A stretch of DNA of 64,000 bases from an uncultured Oscillospiraceae bacterium. GTDB lineage: Bacteria > Bacillota > Clostridia > Oscillospirales > Oscillospiraceae. Below the pieces are notes generated by a model that saw nothing but the letters and a program-made list of their open reading frames with translations, searched no databases and was not told the origin of the DNA. Each line of letters opens with the position of its first letter. Within the stretch, counting starts at the first letter, position 1. Made by a program: the position numbers and the translations under genes. Positions 36,007 to 47,056 of the stretch are shown here, piece by piece. The stretch spans positions 1-64,000 of the forward strand of contig CANRLZ010000001.1 of the NCBI GenBank assembly GCA_947631595.1, given 5' to 3'.

Positions 36007-37209
36007 ATGAAGATCCTGGTCATCAATGCGGGCAGTTCCTCTTTGAAGTATCAGCTGCTGGACTCCGAGACCCACGAGGTCTTGGCCAAGGGCCTGTGCG
36101 AGCGCATCGGCATCGACGGCCACCTGAAGCACACCCCCGGCAACGGCAAGCCCGTCTTTGACCAGGACGTGGCCATGCCCACCCACTCCGAGGGCATCCA
36201 GAAGGTGCTGGAGCTGCTCACCAGCGCCGACCACGGCGTCATCGCCTCCACTGCGGAGATCGGCGCGGTGGGCCATCGGGTGGTCCACGGCGGGGAGAAG
36301 TTCGCCGCCTCCACCCTCATCGACGACGACGTCATCAAGGCCATCGAGGCGTGCATCCCCCTGGCGCCCCTCCACAACCCCGCCAACATCACCGGCATCC
36401 AGGCCTGCCAGAAGGTCATGCCCGGCGTGCCCATGGTGGCCGTGTTCGACACCGCCTTCCACCAGACCATGCCCAGCCGCGCCTACGTCTACGCCCTGCC
36501 CTATGAGTACTACGAGAAGGACGCCGTGCGCCGCTACGGCTTCCACGGCACCTCCCACCGCTTCGTCACCGCCGAGGCCGCCAAGCTGCTGGGTAAGCCG
36601 GTGGAGGAGCTGAAGCTCATCTCCTGCCACCTGGGCAACGGCTCGTCCATCGCCGCGGTGAAGGGCGGTAAGTGCGTGGACACCACCATGGGCTTTACCC
36701 CCCTGGCCGGTCTGCCCATGGGCACCCGCTGCGGCGACATCGACCCGGCCATTTTGGAGTACCTGATGAACAAGTACGACCTCTCCATCGGGGAGATGCA
36801 GAACATCCTCAACAAGAAGTCCGGCGTGCTGGGCGTCTCCGGCGTCAGCTCCGACTTCCGCGACCTGGACGAGGCGGCTGCCCAGGGCAACCAGCGCGCC
36901 GCCCTGGCCCTGGAGGTCTTCCAGTACGCCGTGGCCAAGTACATCGGCTCCTACGCCGCCGCCATGGGCGGGGTGGACGCGGTGATCTTCACCGCCGGCG
37001 TGGGGGAGAACTCCGGCTCCACCCGCATGGGCGCCTGTAAGGACCTGGGCTTCATGGGCATCAAGGTCGACCCAGAGAAGAACAAGCAGCGCGGCCAGGC
37101 CCTGGACATCTCCGCCGACGGCGCCACCGTCCGTACCCTGGTCATCCCCACCAACGAAGAGCTGATGATCGCCATGGACACCGCCGAGATCGTGGCGGCT
37201 AAGGCGTAA
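36007..37209 (+). CDS. ackA: Acetate kinase
   Basis: 400 aa, full length. Family motifs are clear: [50 protein letters not shown] and [17 protein letters not shown]. It makes ATP and acetate from acetyl phosphate. No phosphotransacetylase gene is adjacent; the gene appears to be alone, ending in a GC-rich hairpin. Confidence 0.98.
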   Translation: MKILVINAGSSSLKYQLLDSETHEVLAKGLCERIGIDGHLKHTPGNGKPVFDQDVAMPTHSEGIQKVLELLTSADHGVIASTAEIGAVGHRVVHGGEKFAASTLIDDDVIKAIEACIPLAPLHNPANITGIQACQKVMPGVPMVAVFDTAFHQTMPSRAYVYALPYEYYEKDAVRRYGFHGTSHRFVTAEAAKLLGKPVEELKLISCHLGNGSSIAAVKGGKCVDTTMGFTPLAGLPMGTRCGDIDPAILEYLMNKYDLSIGEMQNILNKKSGVLGVSGVSSDFRDLDEAAAQGNQRAALALEVFQYAVAKYIGSYAAAMGGVDAVIFTAGVGENSGSTRMGACKDLGFMGIKVDPEKNKQRGQALDISADGATVRTLVIPTNEELMIAMDTAEIVAAKA

Positions 37210-37240
37210 CCGGAGCTTCGTTTCGTCCAGAACGACCTTC

Positions 37241-37269
37241 GGGCGGGGACTTTGCGGTCCCCGCCCTTT
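37241..37269 (+). terminator. Terminator after ackA
   Basis: GGGCGGGGAC-TTTGCG-GTCCCCGCCC followed by TTTCATCTTCT. The 10-bp GC stem is strong but the T-tract is weak. Confidence 0.65.
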
Positions 37270-37297
37270 CATCTTCTCAGGAAGGAGAGATGTCCCG

Positions 37298-40200
37298 ATG
37301 AACGCAGCGCCCGCCGGACAAGAGGGCCAGAACAAGAAGCCGGAGGAGACCATCATCCTCAACACCGGCCTCATCCAGATGGCCTTTGAAAAGAAGAAGG
37401 AGAGCGACGCCCAGGAACTCCACGAACTCCAGGAGCGGGCTGACCTCGCCGACCTGGAGGCCCAGCGCCGGCTGGGCCTGCGCTACGCCGCCGGCGACGG
37501 GGTGGAGCGGGATATGGACAAGGCCATCTCCTACCTCACCCAGGCCAGCGACGCCGGGGATATGCAGGCCCAGGACGCCCTGGCCGGATGCTACCGCGCC
37601 CTGGGCAACGAGAGCAAAGACCCCGCCCGGCGGGAGGAGTACTACCGCCGGGCCTTTGAGCTGTATTCCCAGGGCGCGGAGGCGGGCTACCCCCCGTCCA
37701 TGTACAACCTGGGTCTGGCCTACGAGAACGCCGCCGGGGTGGAGGAGGACTTGGAACGGGCGGCGGAACTCTACCGCCAGGCCGGCGAGGCGGACTATCT
37801 GCCCGGCGACTGCGCCCTGGCCGTGTGCTACCTCAACGGAAACGGCGTGGAGCGGGACCTGGATCAGGCGCTGGAGCTGCTTGCCCGCTGCGCCCAGGGG
37901 GGCTATCCCCGCGCCCAGTGCATCCTGGGGAATTTCTTTATGACCGGCGAGGGCGTGGAGCAGGACGCCGGCCACGCCCTGGAACTCTACCGGGAGGCGG
38001 CCAAGGAGGACTACCCGCCCGCCCTGGAGAAGCTGGGCCTGGCCTACGAGAACGGCGACGGGGTGGAGGTGGACATCGTCCAGGCGGTGGCGTACTACCG
38101 CCAGGCCAGCGACATGGGCTACGCCCCCGCCACCTGCGACCTGGCCGTGTGCTACCTCAACGGAAACGGCGTGGAGATGGAGGAACAGGAGGCGGTGCGC
38201 CTGCTGGAGCTGGGCGCGGCGGAGGAACACCCCCGCTCCATGTGCATCCTGGCCGACTGCCTGCGCTGGGGCACCGGGGTGGCCAAGGACCCCGACCGGG
38301 CGGTGGAACTCTACCGCAAGGCCGCCCAGGAGGGCTACCTCCCCGGCCTGCGGCAGCTGGGCGTGTGCTATGAGGTGGGCGACGGGGTGGAGCAGGACCA
38401 GGCCAAGGCCCTGGAACTCTACACCAAAGCCGCCGAACAGGGGGATGGCGCCGCCATGTGCAACATCGGCGTGTGCCACCTGACCGGCATCGGCGTGCCC
38501 GCCGACCCGACAAGAGCGGTGGAGTGGTTTGAAAAGGCGGTCCAGACCGGTTCCATCCGGGCGCTGGACTGCCTGGGCGACTGCTATAAGGACGGCCAGG
38601 GCGTGGCCAAGGACGGGGCGAAGGCCATGGAGTGCTACCAAAAGGCCGCCGACGCCGGATATGTGCCCGCCCTGTGCTCCATCGGCCTGTGCTATGAGCT
38701 GGGCGAGTGCGTGGAGCGGGACGCCCGCCGGGCCACCGACTACTACCGCCAGGCCGCCCAGCTGGGCCACGCCCCGGCCCAGTGCAACCTGGCCTACTGC
38801 TACCTCCAGGCCATCGGCGTGGAGCGGGACTTTGACCAGGCGGTCTACTGGCTGCAAAAGGCGGTGGACCAGGGCTGGCTCCGGGCCATGGACCTGCTGG
38901 GGGATTGTTACCAGCGGGGCCACGGCGTACCCAAGGACAGCAAGAAAGCTTACGAACTCTACAAGCGGGCTGCCGACGCCGGTTACCCCTCCGGCATCTG
39001 CTCGTTGGGGCTGTGCTTCGAGTTTGGCGACGGGGTGGCCATGGACAAGGCCGAGGCGGTGCGCCAGTACCGCCGGGCGGCCGGTCTGGGCCACGCCCCG
39101 GCCCAGTGCAACCTGGGCTTTTGCCTGATGCGGGGCATCGGCGTGGAGCAGAATTTTGAAGAGGCGGTACAGTGGTTGGAACAAGCCGCCGACCAGGACT
39201 GGCCCCGGGCGATGGACCTGCTGGGGGATTGTTACCAGCGGGGCTGGGGCGTGGCCGAGGACAGGGCAAAGGCGGCGGAGTACTATCAGCGCGCCGCCGA
39301 CCGGGACTACCCCACCGCCATCTGCTCCCTGGGCCTCTGTTACGAGATGGGCGACGGGGTGGAGGAGGACCTGCCCCGCGCCGTGGCGCTCTACCGCCGC
39401 GCCGCCCAGATGGGGGATGCCTGCGCCCAGTGCAACCTGGGCTTCTGCCTCAGCCGGGGGATCGGCTGCGAGGAGGACGAGGCGCAGGCGGCGGAGTGGT
39501 TCCAGAAGTCCGCCGACCAGGGCTGGCCGCGCGCCATGGACCTGCTGGGCGACTGCTACCGGCACGGCTGGGGGGTACAGCGTGACCTGAAGCGGGCGGC
39601 GGAACTCTACCGCCAGGCCGCCCAGCGGGAGTACGCCCCCAGCCAGTGCAGCCTGGGGGTGTGCTACGAGTGCGGCGACGGGGTGGAAAAGGACGCGAAA
39701 CAGGCCGCCGCCTGGTACGCCGCCGCCGCCAAGCAGGGTTACCCCGGCGGGCAGTGCAACCTGGGCGTGTGCTACCTCAACGGCATCGGCGTGGAGCGCT
39801 CGCCGGAGAAGGCGGTGGAGTGGCTGCGCAAGGCCGCCGACCAGGACTGGCTCCGGGCTGTGGATATTTTAGGGGAGTGCCACGAGCGGGGCGACGGGGT
39901 GAAAAAGGACCTGAAGGCCGCCGTGGAGTTCTACCGCCGCGCCGCCCACGGGGGCTATCCCCCCGCCCTGTGCAACCTGGGGCTGTGCTACGAGTACGGA
40001 AAAGGGGTGGCCCAGAACAAGGCCCAGGCGGCAGAGTTCTACCGCAAGGCCGCCGAGCTGGGCGACCGGTACGCCCAGTGCAACCTGGGGTACTGCTACT
40101 ACACCGGCATCGGCATGGGGGTCAACTACGAAGAGGCCGCCCGGTGGTTCACCGAGGCCGCCAAACAGGGCCACCCCCGGGCCATGAGCCTGTTGGGGGA

Positions 40201-40474
40201 TTGCTACCGCCTGGGCCAGGGCGTGCCCACGGACGAGAAGCGGGCGTTCTCCCTCTACCAGGCCGCCTACGCCAAGGGCCACGCCTACGCCTGCGTCGGC
40301 ATCGGCATCTGCCTCTACCACGGCATCGGCACCCAAAAGGACCGGGAGAAGGCCAGGCCCTTCCTGGAGGAGGCGGCCGGGAAGTTCAAGGACGAGAAGT
40401 GCAAAAAGCTGCTGGAGACCTACGGGAAGAAGCCCAAGGGCGGGCTGTTCGGCAAGTTCTTCGGCGGGAAATGA
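37298..40474 (+). CDS. Very long Sel1-like repeat protein
   Basis: 1058 aa, almost entirely Sel1-like (SLR) repeats of about 36 residues (roughly 28 units) after a ~50-residue charged N-terminus. In the second half the units alternate in a three-unit pattern: RAMDLLGDCYQRGWGV, ICSLGLCYEMGDGV and QCNLGFCLSRGIGV types recur every ~108 residues. There is no signal peptide or membrane segment, so it is cytoplasmic and probably a superhelical protein-binding scaffold. ATG 37298 follows AGGAAGGAGAG. It ends only 6 bp from the convergent sleB stop. Partner unknown. Confidence 0.92.
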   Translation: MNAAPAGQEGQNKKPEETIILNTGLIQMAFEKKKESDAQELHELQERADLADLEAQRRLGLRYAAGDGVERDMDKAISYLTQASDAGDMQAQDALAGCYRALGNESKDPARREEYYRRAFELYSQGAEAGYPPSMYNLGLAYENAAGVEEDLERAAELYRQAGEADYLPGDCALAVCYLNGNGVERDLDQALELLARCAQGGYPRAQCILGNFFMTGEGVEQDAGHALELYREAAKEDYPPALEKLGLAYENGDGVEVDIVQAVAYYRQASDMGYAPATCDLAVCYLNGNGVEMEEQEAVRLLELGAAEEHPRSMCILADCLRWGTGVAKDPDRAVELYRKAAQEGYLPGLRQLGVCYEVGDGVEQDQAKALELYTKAAEQGDGAAMCNIGVCHLTGIGVPADPTRAVEWFEKAVQTGSIRALDCLGDCYKDGQGVAKDGAKAMECYQKAADAGYVPALCSIGLCYELGECVERDARRATDYYRQAAQLGHAPAQCNLAYCYLQAIGVERDFDQAVYWLQKAVDQGWLRAMDLLGDCYQRGHGVPKDSKKAYELYKRAADAGYPSGICSLGLCFEFGDGVAMDKAEAVRQYRRAAGLGHAPAQCNLGFCLMRGIGVEQNFEEAVQWLEQAADQDWPRAMDLLGDCYQRGWGVAEDRAKAAEYYQRAADRDYPTAICSLGLCYEMGDGVEEDLPRAVALYRRAAQMGDACAQCNLGFCLSRGIGCEEDEAQAAEWFQKSADQGWPRAMDLLGDCYRHGWGVQRDLKRAAELYRQAAQREYAPSQCSLGVCYECGDGVEKDAKQAAAWYAAAAKQGYPGGQCNLGVCYLNGIGVERSPEKAVEWLRKAADQDWLRAVDILGECHERGDGVKKDLKAAVEFYRRAAHGGYPPALCNLGLCYEYGKGVAQNKAQAAEFYRKAAELGDRYAQCNLGYCYYTGIGMGVNYEEAARWFTEAAKQGHPRAMSLLGDCYRLGQGVPTDEKRAFSLYQAAYAKGHAYACVGIGICLYHGIGTQKDREKARPFLEEAAGKFKDEKCKKLLETYGKKPKGGLFGKFFGGK

Positions 40475-40480
40475 CCCGCC

Positions 40481-41152
40481 CTAGGCGCAGAAGCGGTGCT
40501 TGCCGATGACCTTCAGCAGCGGCCGCGACCAGATCCAGCCGGAGGTGGCCGTGCTGGGGTTGAAGTAGTAGATGGCGCCGCCGGAGGGGTCGGAGCCGTT
40601 GAGCGCCTCCTGGGCCGCCCGCCGGGCGGACTCCGCCACCGGCTGGTCGATCTGCCCGTCCGCCATGCAGGAGAACGCCCCGGGCTGGTAGATCACCCCC
40701 GCCAGGGTGGAGGGGAAAGAGGGGTGCTCCACCCGGTTGAGGATCACCGCCCCCACCGCCACCTGACCGGCGTAGGGTTCGCCCCTGGCCTCGGCGGAGA
40801 TGACCTTGGCCAGCAGCGCCGCGTCCTTGCTCTGGGGGGAGGTCCCGGCGCCACTGGCGCCGCCGACGGGCATCCCCAGGGCCTGGAGGGTGTTGGCGCC
40901 CACCACGCCGTCGGCGGTCAGACCGTTGGTGCGCTGGAACTTCACCACCGCCGCCCGGGTGCGGGAGCCAAAGACGCCGTCCACCGCGCCGTCGTAGTAG
41001 CCCCAGCGCTTCAGCTTCTCCTGGATGGTCACCACCTGGTCGCCGGAGTCGCCCTGGCGGTACACCGCCGCCTCCGCGCCTCCGCCGCACACCAGCGCCA
41101 GGGCCAGCACCCAGGCCGTCAGGACGGGGAGGCGAATACGCGCTTTTTTCAT
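40481..41152 (-). CDS. sleB: Spore cortex-lytic enzyme SleB-like
   Basis: 223 aa. A signal peptide (residues 1-28) is followed by a peptidoglycan-binding domain (GDSGDQVVTIQEKLKRWGYYDGAVDGVFG, about 32-90). A short linker leads to a Hydrolase_2 catalytic domain (LLAKVISAEARGEPYAGQVAVGAVILNRV...PGAFSCMADG) with the conserved catalytic Glu in ISAEARGE. SleB is a lytic transglycosylase that degrades cortex during germination. A general cell-wall hydrolase is also possible. No ypeB is adjacent. ATG 41152 has better spacing from AGGGGGA than ATG 41158. Confidence 0.9.
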   Translation of the reverse strand: MKKARIRLPVLTAWVLALALVCGGGAEAAVYRQGDSGDQVVTIQEKLKRWGYYDGAVDGVFGSRTRAAVVKFQRTNGLTADGVVGANTLQALGMPVGGASGAGTSPQSKDAALLAKVISAEARGEPYAGQVAVGAVILNRVEHPSFPSTLAGVIYQPGAFSCMADGQIDQPVAESARRAAQEALNGSDPSGGAIYYFNPSTATSGWIWSRPLLKVIGKHRFCA

Positions 41153-41296
41153 GCCCATTCCCCCTTTTTTCCTAGCATTTCCCCCGCCGCCGGGGGATAT
41201 GCGGAAAATGTAAGAAAATCGTTAGAATTTTTCCAAACAAAAGTAAGGGAAAGTGGTGTAGAATAGACCCCAGAAAAGTGTGAGGAGGCCAGAGGC

Positions 41297-42385
41297 GTGG
41301 ACATCCTGATCTTGACTGGGAAATTTGGCATGGGCCACTACTCGGCGGCCCTTTCCCTGGCGGCCCGGCTGCGCCGGGAGATCCCGGAGGCCAAGGTGGA
41401 GGTGGAGGACTTTTTCTCCTACGCCCTCCCCGCGGGGAGCCAGGCGGCCTACAAGTGCTTCGAGCTGCTGGTGAGCCGGGGCAGCGGGATCTACAACGCC
41501 TTTTACCGCATGACGGAAAACGGCCGGGGAGACGCCCTGCCGGTGTACGCCCTGCCTCTGGTGGAGCGGATGGAGGACCTGCTGGACGCCCGGCGGCCCC
41601 AGGCGGTGATCGCCACCCACCCCGTCTGCGCCCAGCTGGTGAACCGCTGCAAGGAGGAGGGGTGGTACGGGGGCGCCTTCGCCACCTGTGTCACCGACGT
41701 CACCGCCCACAGCGAGTGGCTCACCTCCCGGTGCGACGCCTATCTGGTGGGCGCGCCCCAGATCAGGGACGGCTTTCTGCGCAAGGGGGTGCGCCCTGAC
41801 CGCGTCTTCGTCACCGGCGTCCCCGTCTCCTCGAAATTCCGGCCCGCCCGGCGCGCCCAGGGGGCGGAGCGCCATCTGCTGGTCATGGGCGGCGGCCTGG
41901 GTCTGCTGCCCCGGCAGCGGGAGTTTTACCACAGGCTGGACGAGCTGCCCGGAGTGAAGACCGTGGTCATCACCGGGGGCAACCAGCGGCTCTACCACCA
42001 GCTGGCGGGGCAGTACCGGAACATCACCATCCTGGGCTACACCGACCGGGTGTGGGAGTATATGGCCTGGGGCCACCTCATGCTCTCCAAGCCGGGGGGC
42101 GTCACCCTCTTTGAGGCCATCGCCTCCCGCCTGCCCATGCTGGCCTGGGAGCCATTTTTGGAGCAGGAGCGGCGCAACGCCCAGTTCCTGGTCCAGGCCG
42201 GGGTGGGGCGGATCGCCCCCAGAGATCCGGGGGCGTGTCTGGAGGCCGTCAAGAGCCTGCTCTTCGACCGCCGCACCCTGGCGGAGATGGGCCGGGCCAT
42301 GGAGGACCTCCAGGGGGAGCTTGCCGCCCACGACCTGGGGGCGGTGGTGGGCCGGTTGGAGTCCGCCGGCGTCCGCTGTGGATAA
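41297..42385 (+). CDS. MGDG synthase/UgtP-type diacylglycerol glycosyltransferase
   Basis: 362 aa, a GT-B-fold, GT28-like enzyme. The N-terminal acceptor domain begins MDILILTGKFGMGHYSAALSLA with the G-x-GH motif, and the C-terminal donor domain has LVMGGGLGLLP, ILGYTDRVWEYMAWGHLMLSKPGGVTLFEAI. Such enzymes transfer sugars from UDP-sugars to diacylglycerol to make membrane glycolipids or LTA anchors. The start is GTG at 41297. The next gene overlaps its end by 8 bp, so the two are translationally coupled. Confidence 0.88.
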   Translation: MDILILTGKFGMGHYSAALSLAARLRREIPEAKVEVEDFFSYALPAGSQAAYKCFELLVSRGSGIYNAFYRMTENGRGDALPVYALPLVERMEDLLDARRPQAVIATHPVCAQLVNRCKEEGWYGGAFATCVTDVTAHSEWLTSRCDAYLVGAPQIRDGFLRKGVRPDRVFVTGVPVSSKFRPARRAQGAERHLLVMGGGLGLLPRQREFYHRLDELPGVKTVVITGGNQRLYHQLAGQYRNITILGYTDRVWEYMAWGHLMLSKPGGVTLFEAIASRLPMLAWEPFLEQERRNAQFLVQAGVGRIAPRDPGACLEAVKSLLFDRRTLAEMGRAMEDLQGELAAHDLGAVVGRLESAGVRCG

Positions 42386-43400
42386 GCGCAGGAACATCGC
42401 CGGCACGGCCTTTGTGCTGGCCGTGGCCGCAGCCACCCTCTGGGTGGTCTTCCGGGGCAGGGACTGGGGGGAGGTCTGGGCCGCCCTGGGCCGGGCGAGG
42501 GCCGGCTGGCTGGCCTTTGGCGCGGCGCTGGCGGGGTGTTTCATCGCCCTGGAGGCGCTGGGCACCTGCCTGATCCTGCGGACGTTGGGCCGCCCCACCC
42601 CCATGGCGCACTGCCTGGGCTTTTCCGCCGCGGGGTTCTACTTCAGCTCCATCACCCCCTCCGCCACCGGCGGCCAGCCCGCCCAGGTCTTCTACATGGC
42701 CCGCCGGGGCGTTCCCGCCGCGCTGGGGACGCTGGATATGCTGTTGCTCACGGTGAGCTACCAGGCCGCGGCGGTGCTCCTGGCCCTGGCCGCCTGGCTG
42801 TTTCGGCCCGGCATCGTGCCCGCCCTGGGCGTCGGCCTCGGGGTGCTGCTGCTGTGGTCGGGGTCTGTCAACCTCCTGTTGACCGCCGGCGCGGCGGCCT
42901 TTCTCTTTCGCCCCAAGGCCGCCCGGCGGATGGGCCTGTGGGTCATCCGCCTGGGGGAGAGGCTGCATTTGCTCCGGGATCCGGCGCGGATCCGGGAGAA
43001 GCTGGAGGCGCACCTGGCCGAGTACCGCCGTGGCTCTGAACTTCTGGGGCGGCGGTGGTGGCTTTTCGTTCTGGTGATGGGCGTCACCGTCGGCCAGCTC
43101 CTGTGCCAGTACCTCATCCCCTGGACGGTGTACCGCGCCCTGGGCCTCTCCGGCGCGGGGGCGCTCCAGATCGCCGCCACCCAGGCCCTGGTGTCCCTGG
43201 CGGTGGGCGCGCTGCCCATCCCCGGCGCGGTGGGGGCGTCTGAGGCCGCCTTTCTGACCGCCTACCGAAACACCTTCGGCGCCCCGTTGGCGCCGGCGGC
43301 CATGGTGCTGTGCCGGGGACTGTCCTTCTACCTGCCCCTGGCGGTCACCGGGGCCTCCACCGCGCTCTTGCACCTGCGCACGCGGCCAAAAAGCAGTTGA
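42378..43400 (+). CDS. Flippase-like membrane protein (LPG synthase TM-domain family)
   Basis: 340 aa with about eight membrane helices. The family signature is SSITPSATGGQPAQVFYMARRGV, and a later ALPIPGAVGASEAAF matches the lysylphosphatidylglycerol synthase TM-region/UPF0104 family (MprF N-terminal flippase-like domain). The MprF synthase domain is absent. It probably moves or exposes a lipid made or modified by the upstream glycosyltransferase. The start GTG 42378 overlaps that gene's stop. Confidence 0.82.
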   Translation: MDKRRNIAGTAFVLAVAAATLWVVFRGRDWGEVWAALGRARAGWLAFGAALAGCFIALEALGTCLILRTLGRPTPMAHCLGFSAAGFYFSSITPSATGGQPAQVFYMARRGVPAALGTLDMLLLTVSYQAAAVLLALAAWLFRPGIVPALGVGLGVLLLWSGSVNLLLTAGAAAFLFRPKAARRMGLWVIRLGERLHLLRDPARIREKLEAHLAEYRRGSELLGRRWWLFVLVMGVTVGQLLCQYLIPWTVYRALGLSGAGALQIAATQALVSLAVGALPIPGAVGASEAAFLTAYRNTFGAPLAPAAMVLCRGLSFYLPLAVTGASTALLHLRTRPKSS

Positions 43401-43425
43401 CCGTTTAGAACAAGTGTGCTATAAT
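43397..43425 (+). promoter_or_regulatory. Promoter for uvrA with LexA-like half-matching site
   Basis: TTGACC, 17 bp, TATAAT. The -35 overlaps the upstream stop codon. GAAC-AAGT-GTGC (43408-43419) in the spacer matches the Gram-positive LexA box GAACN4GTTC at all but one of its eight defined bases. Confidence 0.7.
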
Positions 43426-43440
43426 AACTAGCACACTTTT
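43412..43440 (+). terminator. Inverted repeat overlapping the uvrA -10, possible terminator
   Basis: AAGTGTGCT (43412-43420) and AGCACACTT (43430-43438) form a perfect 9-bp stem with a 9-nt loop and a short T-run. It could terminate the glycosyltransferase/flippase transcript or act as an operator, since it spans the uvrA -10 box. Confidence 0.5.
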
Positions 43441-43470
43441 TCTATACTCTTTTCACCTGGGAGCGGTAGT

Positions 43471-46302
<2,832 letters not shown>

Positions 46303-46307
46303 CGAGC

Positions 46308-46799
46308 GTGGAACTGTTGACTTGGCTCAACCAGACCGCCTTTGGAGAGGTGGTGTTCACCGCCCTGGTGTCCATGCTCCCGGTGGTGGAGCTGCGGGGC
46401 GGCATCCCCTTCGGGGTGGCCGGGCTGGGCCTGCCCCACTGGACCGCCTTCTGGGCCGCGGTGGTGGGCAGCATTCTGCCCGCGCCGCTGATCGTCACTT
46501 ACGTCCGCCGGGTGTTCCAGTGGATGCGCCGCCGGATGCCCCGGTTCAACGGGGCGGTGGACCGCCTGGAGAGAAAGGCCCACCTGAAGGGGCAGAAAAT
46601 GCAGCGCTACAAGGGCCTGGGGCTTTACCTCTTCGTCGCCATCCCCCTGCCGGGCACGGGGGTGTGGACAGGTTCCCTGGCGGCGGCGTTTCTGGATATG
46701 CCCCTGCGCCGGGCGCTGCCCAGCATCGCCCTGGGGACGGTCACCGCCGGGCTGCTCATGACCGGCCTCACCGCCATGGGGGTACATATCCTAGGCTGA
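46308..46799 (+). CDS. Small multi-drug export family membrane protein
   Basis: 163 aa with four or five membrane helices. The PF06695-type features are PVVELRGGIPFG near residue 25 and AIPLPGTGVWTGSLAA near 110. The family name derives from weak early annotation; transport has not been shown for most members, and the fold relates to DedA-like proteins. The start is GTG at 46308, 5 bp after uvrA, so it is cotranscribed with it. Confidence 0.85.
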   Translation: MELLTWLNQTAFGEVVFTALVSMLPVVELRGGIPFGVAGLGLPHWTAFWAAVVGSILPAPLIVTYVRRVFQWMRRRMPRFNGAVDRLERKAHLKGQKMQRYKGLGLYLFVAIPLPGTGVWTGSLAAAFLDMPLRRALPSIALGTVTAGLLMTGLTAMGVHILG

Positions 46800-46852
46800 C
46801 CGCCGCACCGCGCGGACCCGTCCCGGAATAGACTGGGGCGAGGTGATGGCGC

Positions 46853-47056
46853 GTGTTGACGGCGGCGTTGGAGGTGGTGGGAGCCTTGGCGATCTCCTAT
46901 CTTCTCGTCTATCCGATCTGGTGGTTTCTCTACGGCCCGCGGCCCCCGAGAGACGGGGGAGCCGGGGCGGAAAGGCGGACGCATGGATCAGATGCCAAAC
47001 AAGCTGGAAGGGCAAGTGGATCAGGTCGTTTTCCGAAACGAGGAAAACGGCTATAG
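46853..47056 (+). CDS. Possible small membrane protein overlapping recD2
   Basis: A TTG-started frame of up to 67 aa. Its first ~30 residues form one strong membrane segment (ALEVVGALAISYLLVYPIWWFLYGPRP) with coding-like GC3, followed by a polar tail. The last ~75 bp overlap the recD2 start in another frame. GAGGTG lies upstream. It is uncertain whether it is translated. The otherwise empty 180 bp between the export-protein gene and recD2 holds nothing else that I can see. Confidence 0.3.
   Translation: MLTAALEVVGALAISYLLVYPIWWFLYGPRPPRDGGAGAERRTHGSDAKQAGRASGSGRFPKRGKRL

Noticed and set aside
41153-41296. Sigma-G promoter for sleB
   Set aside because: GCATA and ATGCTA-like hexamers can be found on the minus strand, but spacing and matches are too loose to claim; a GC hairpin lies between them.
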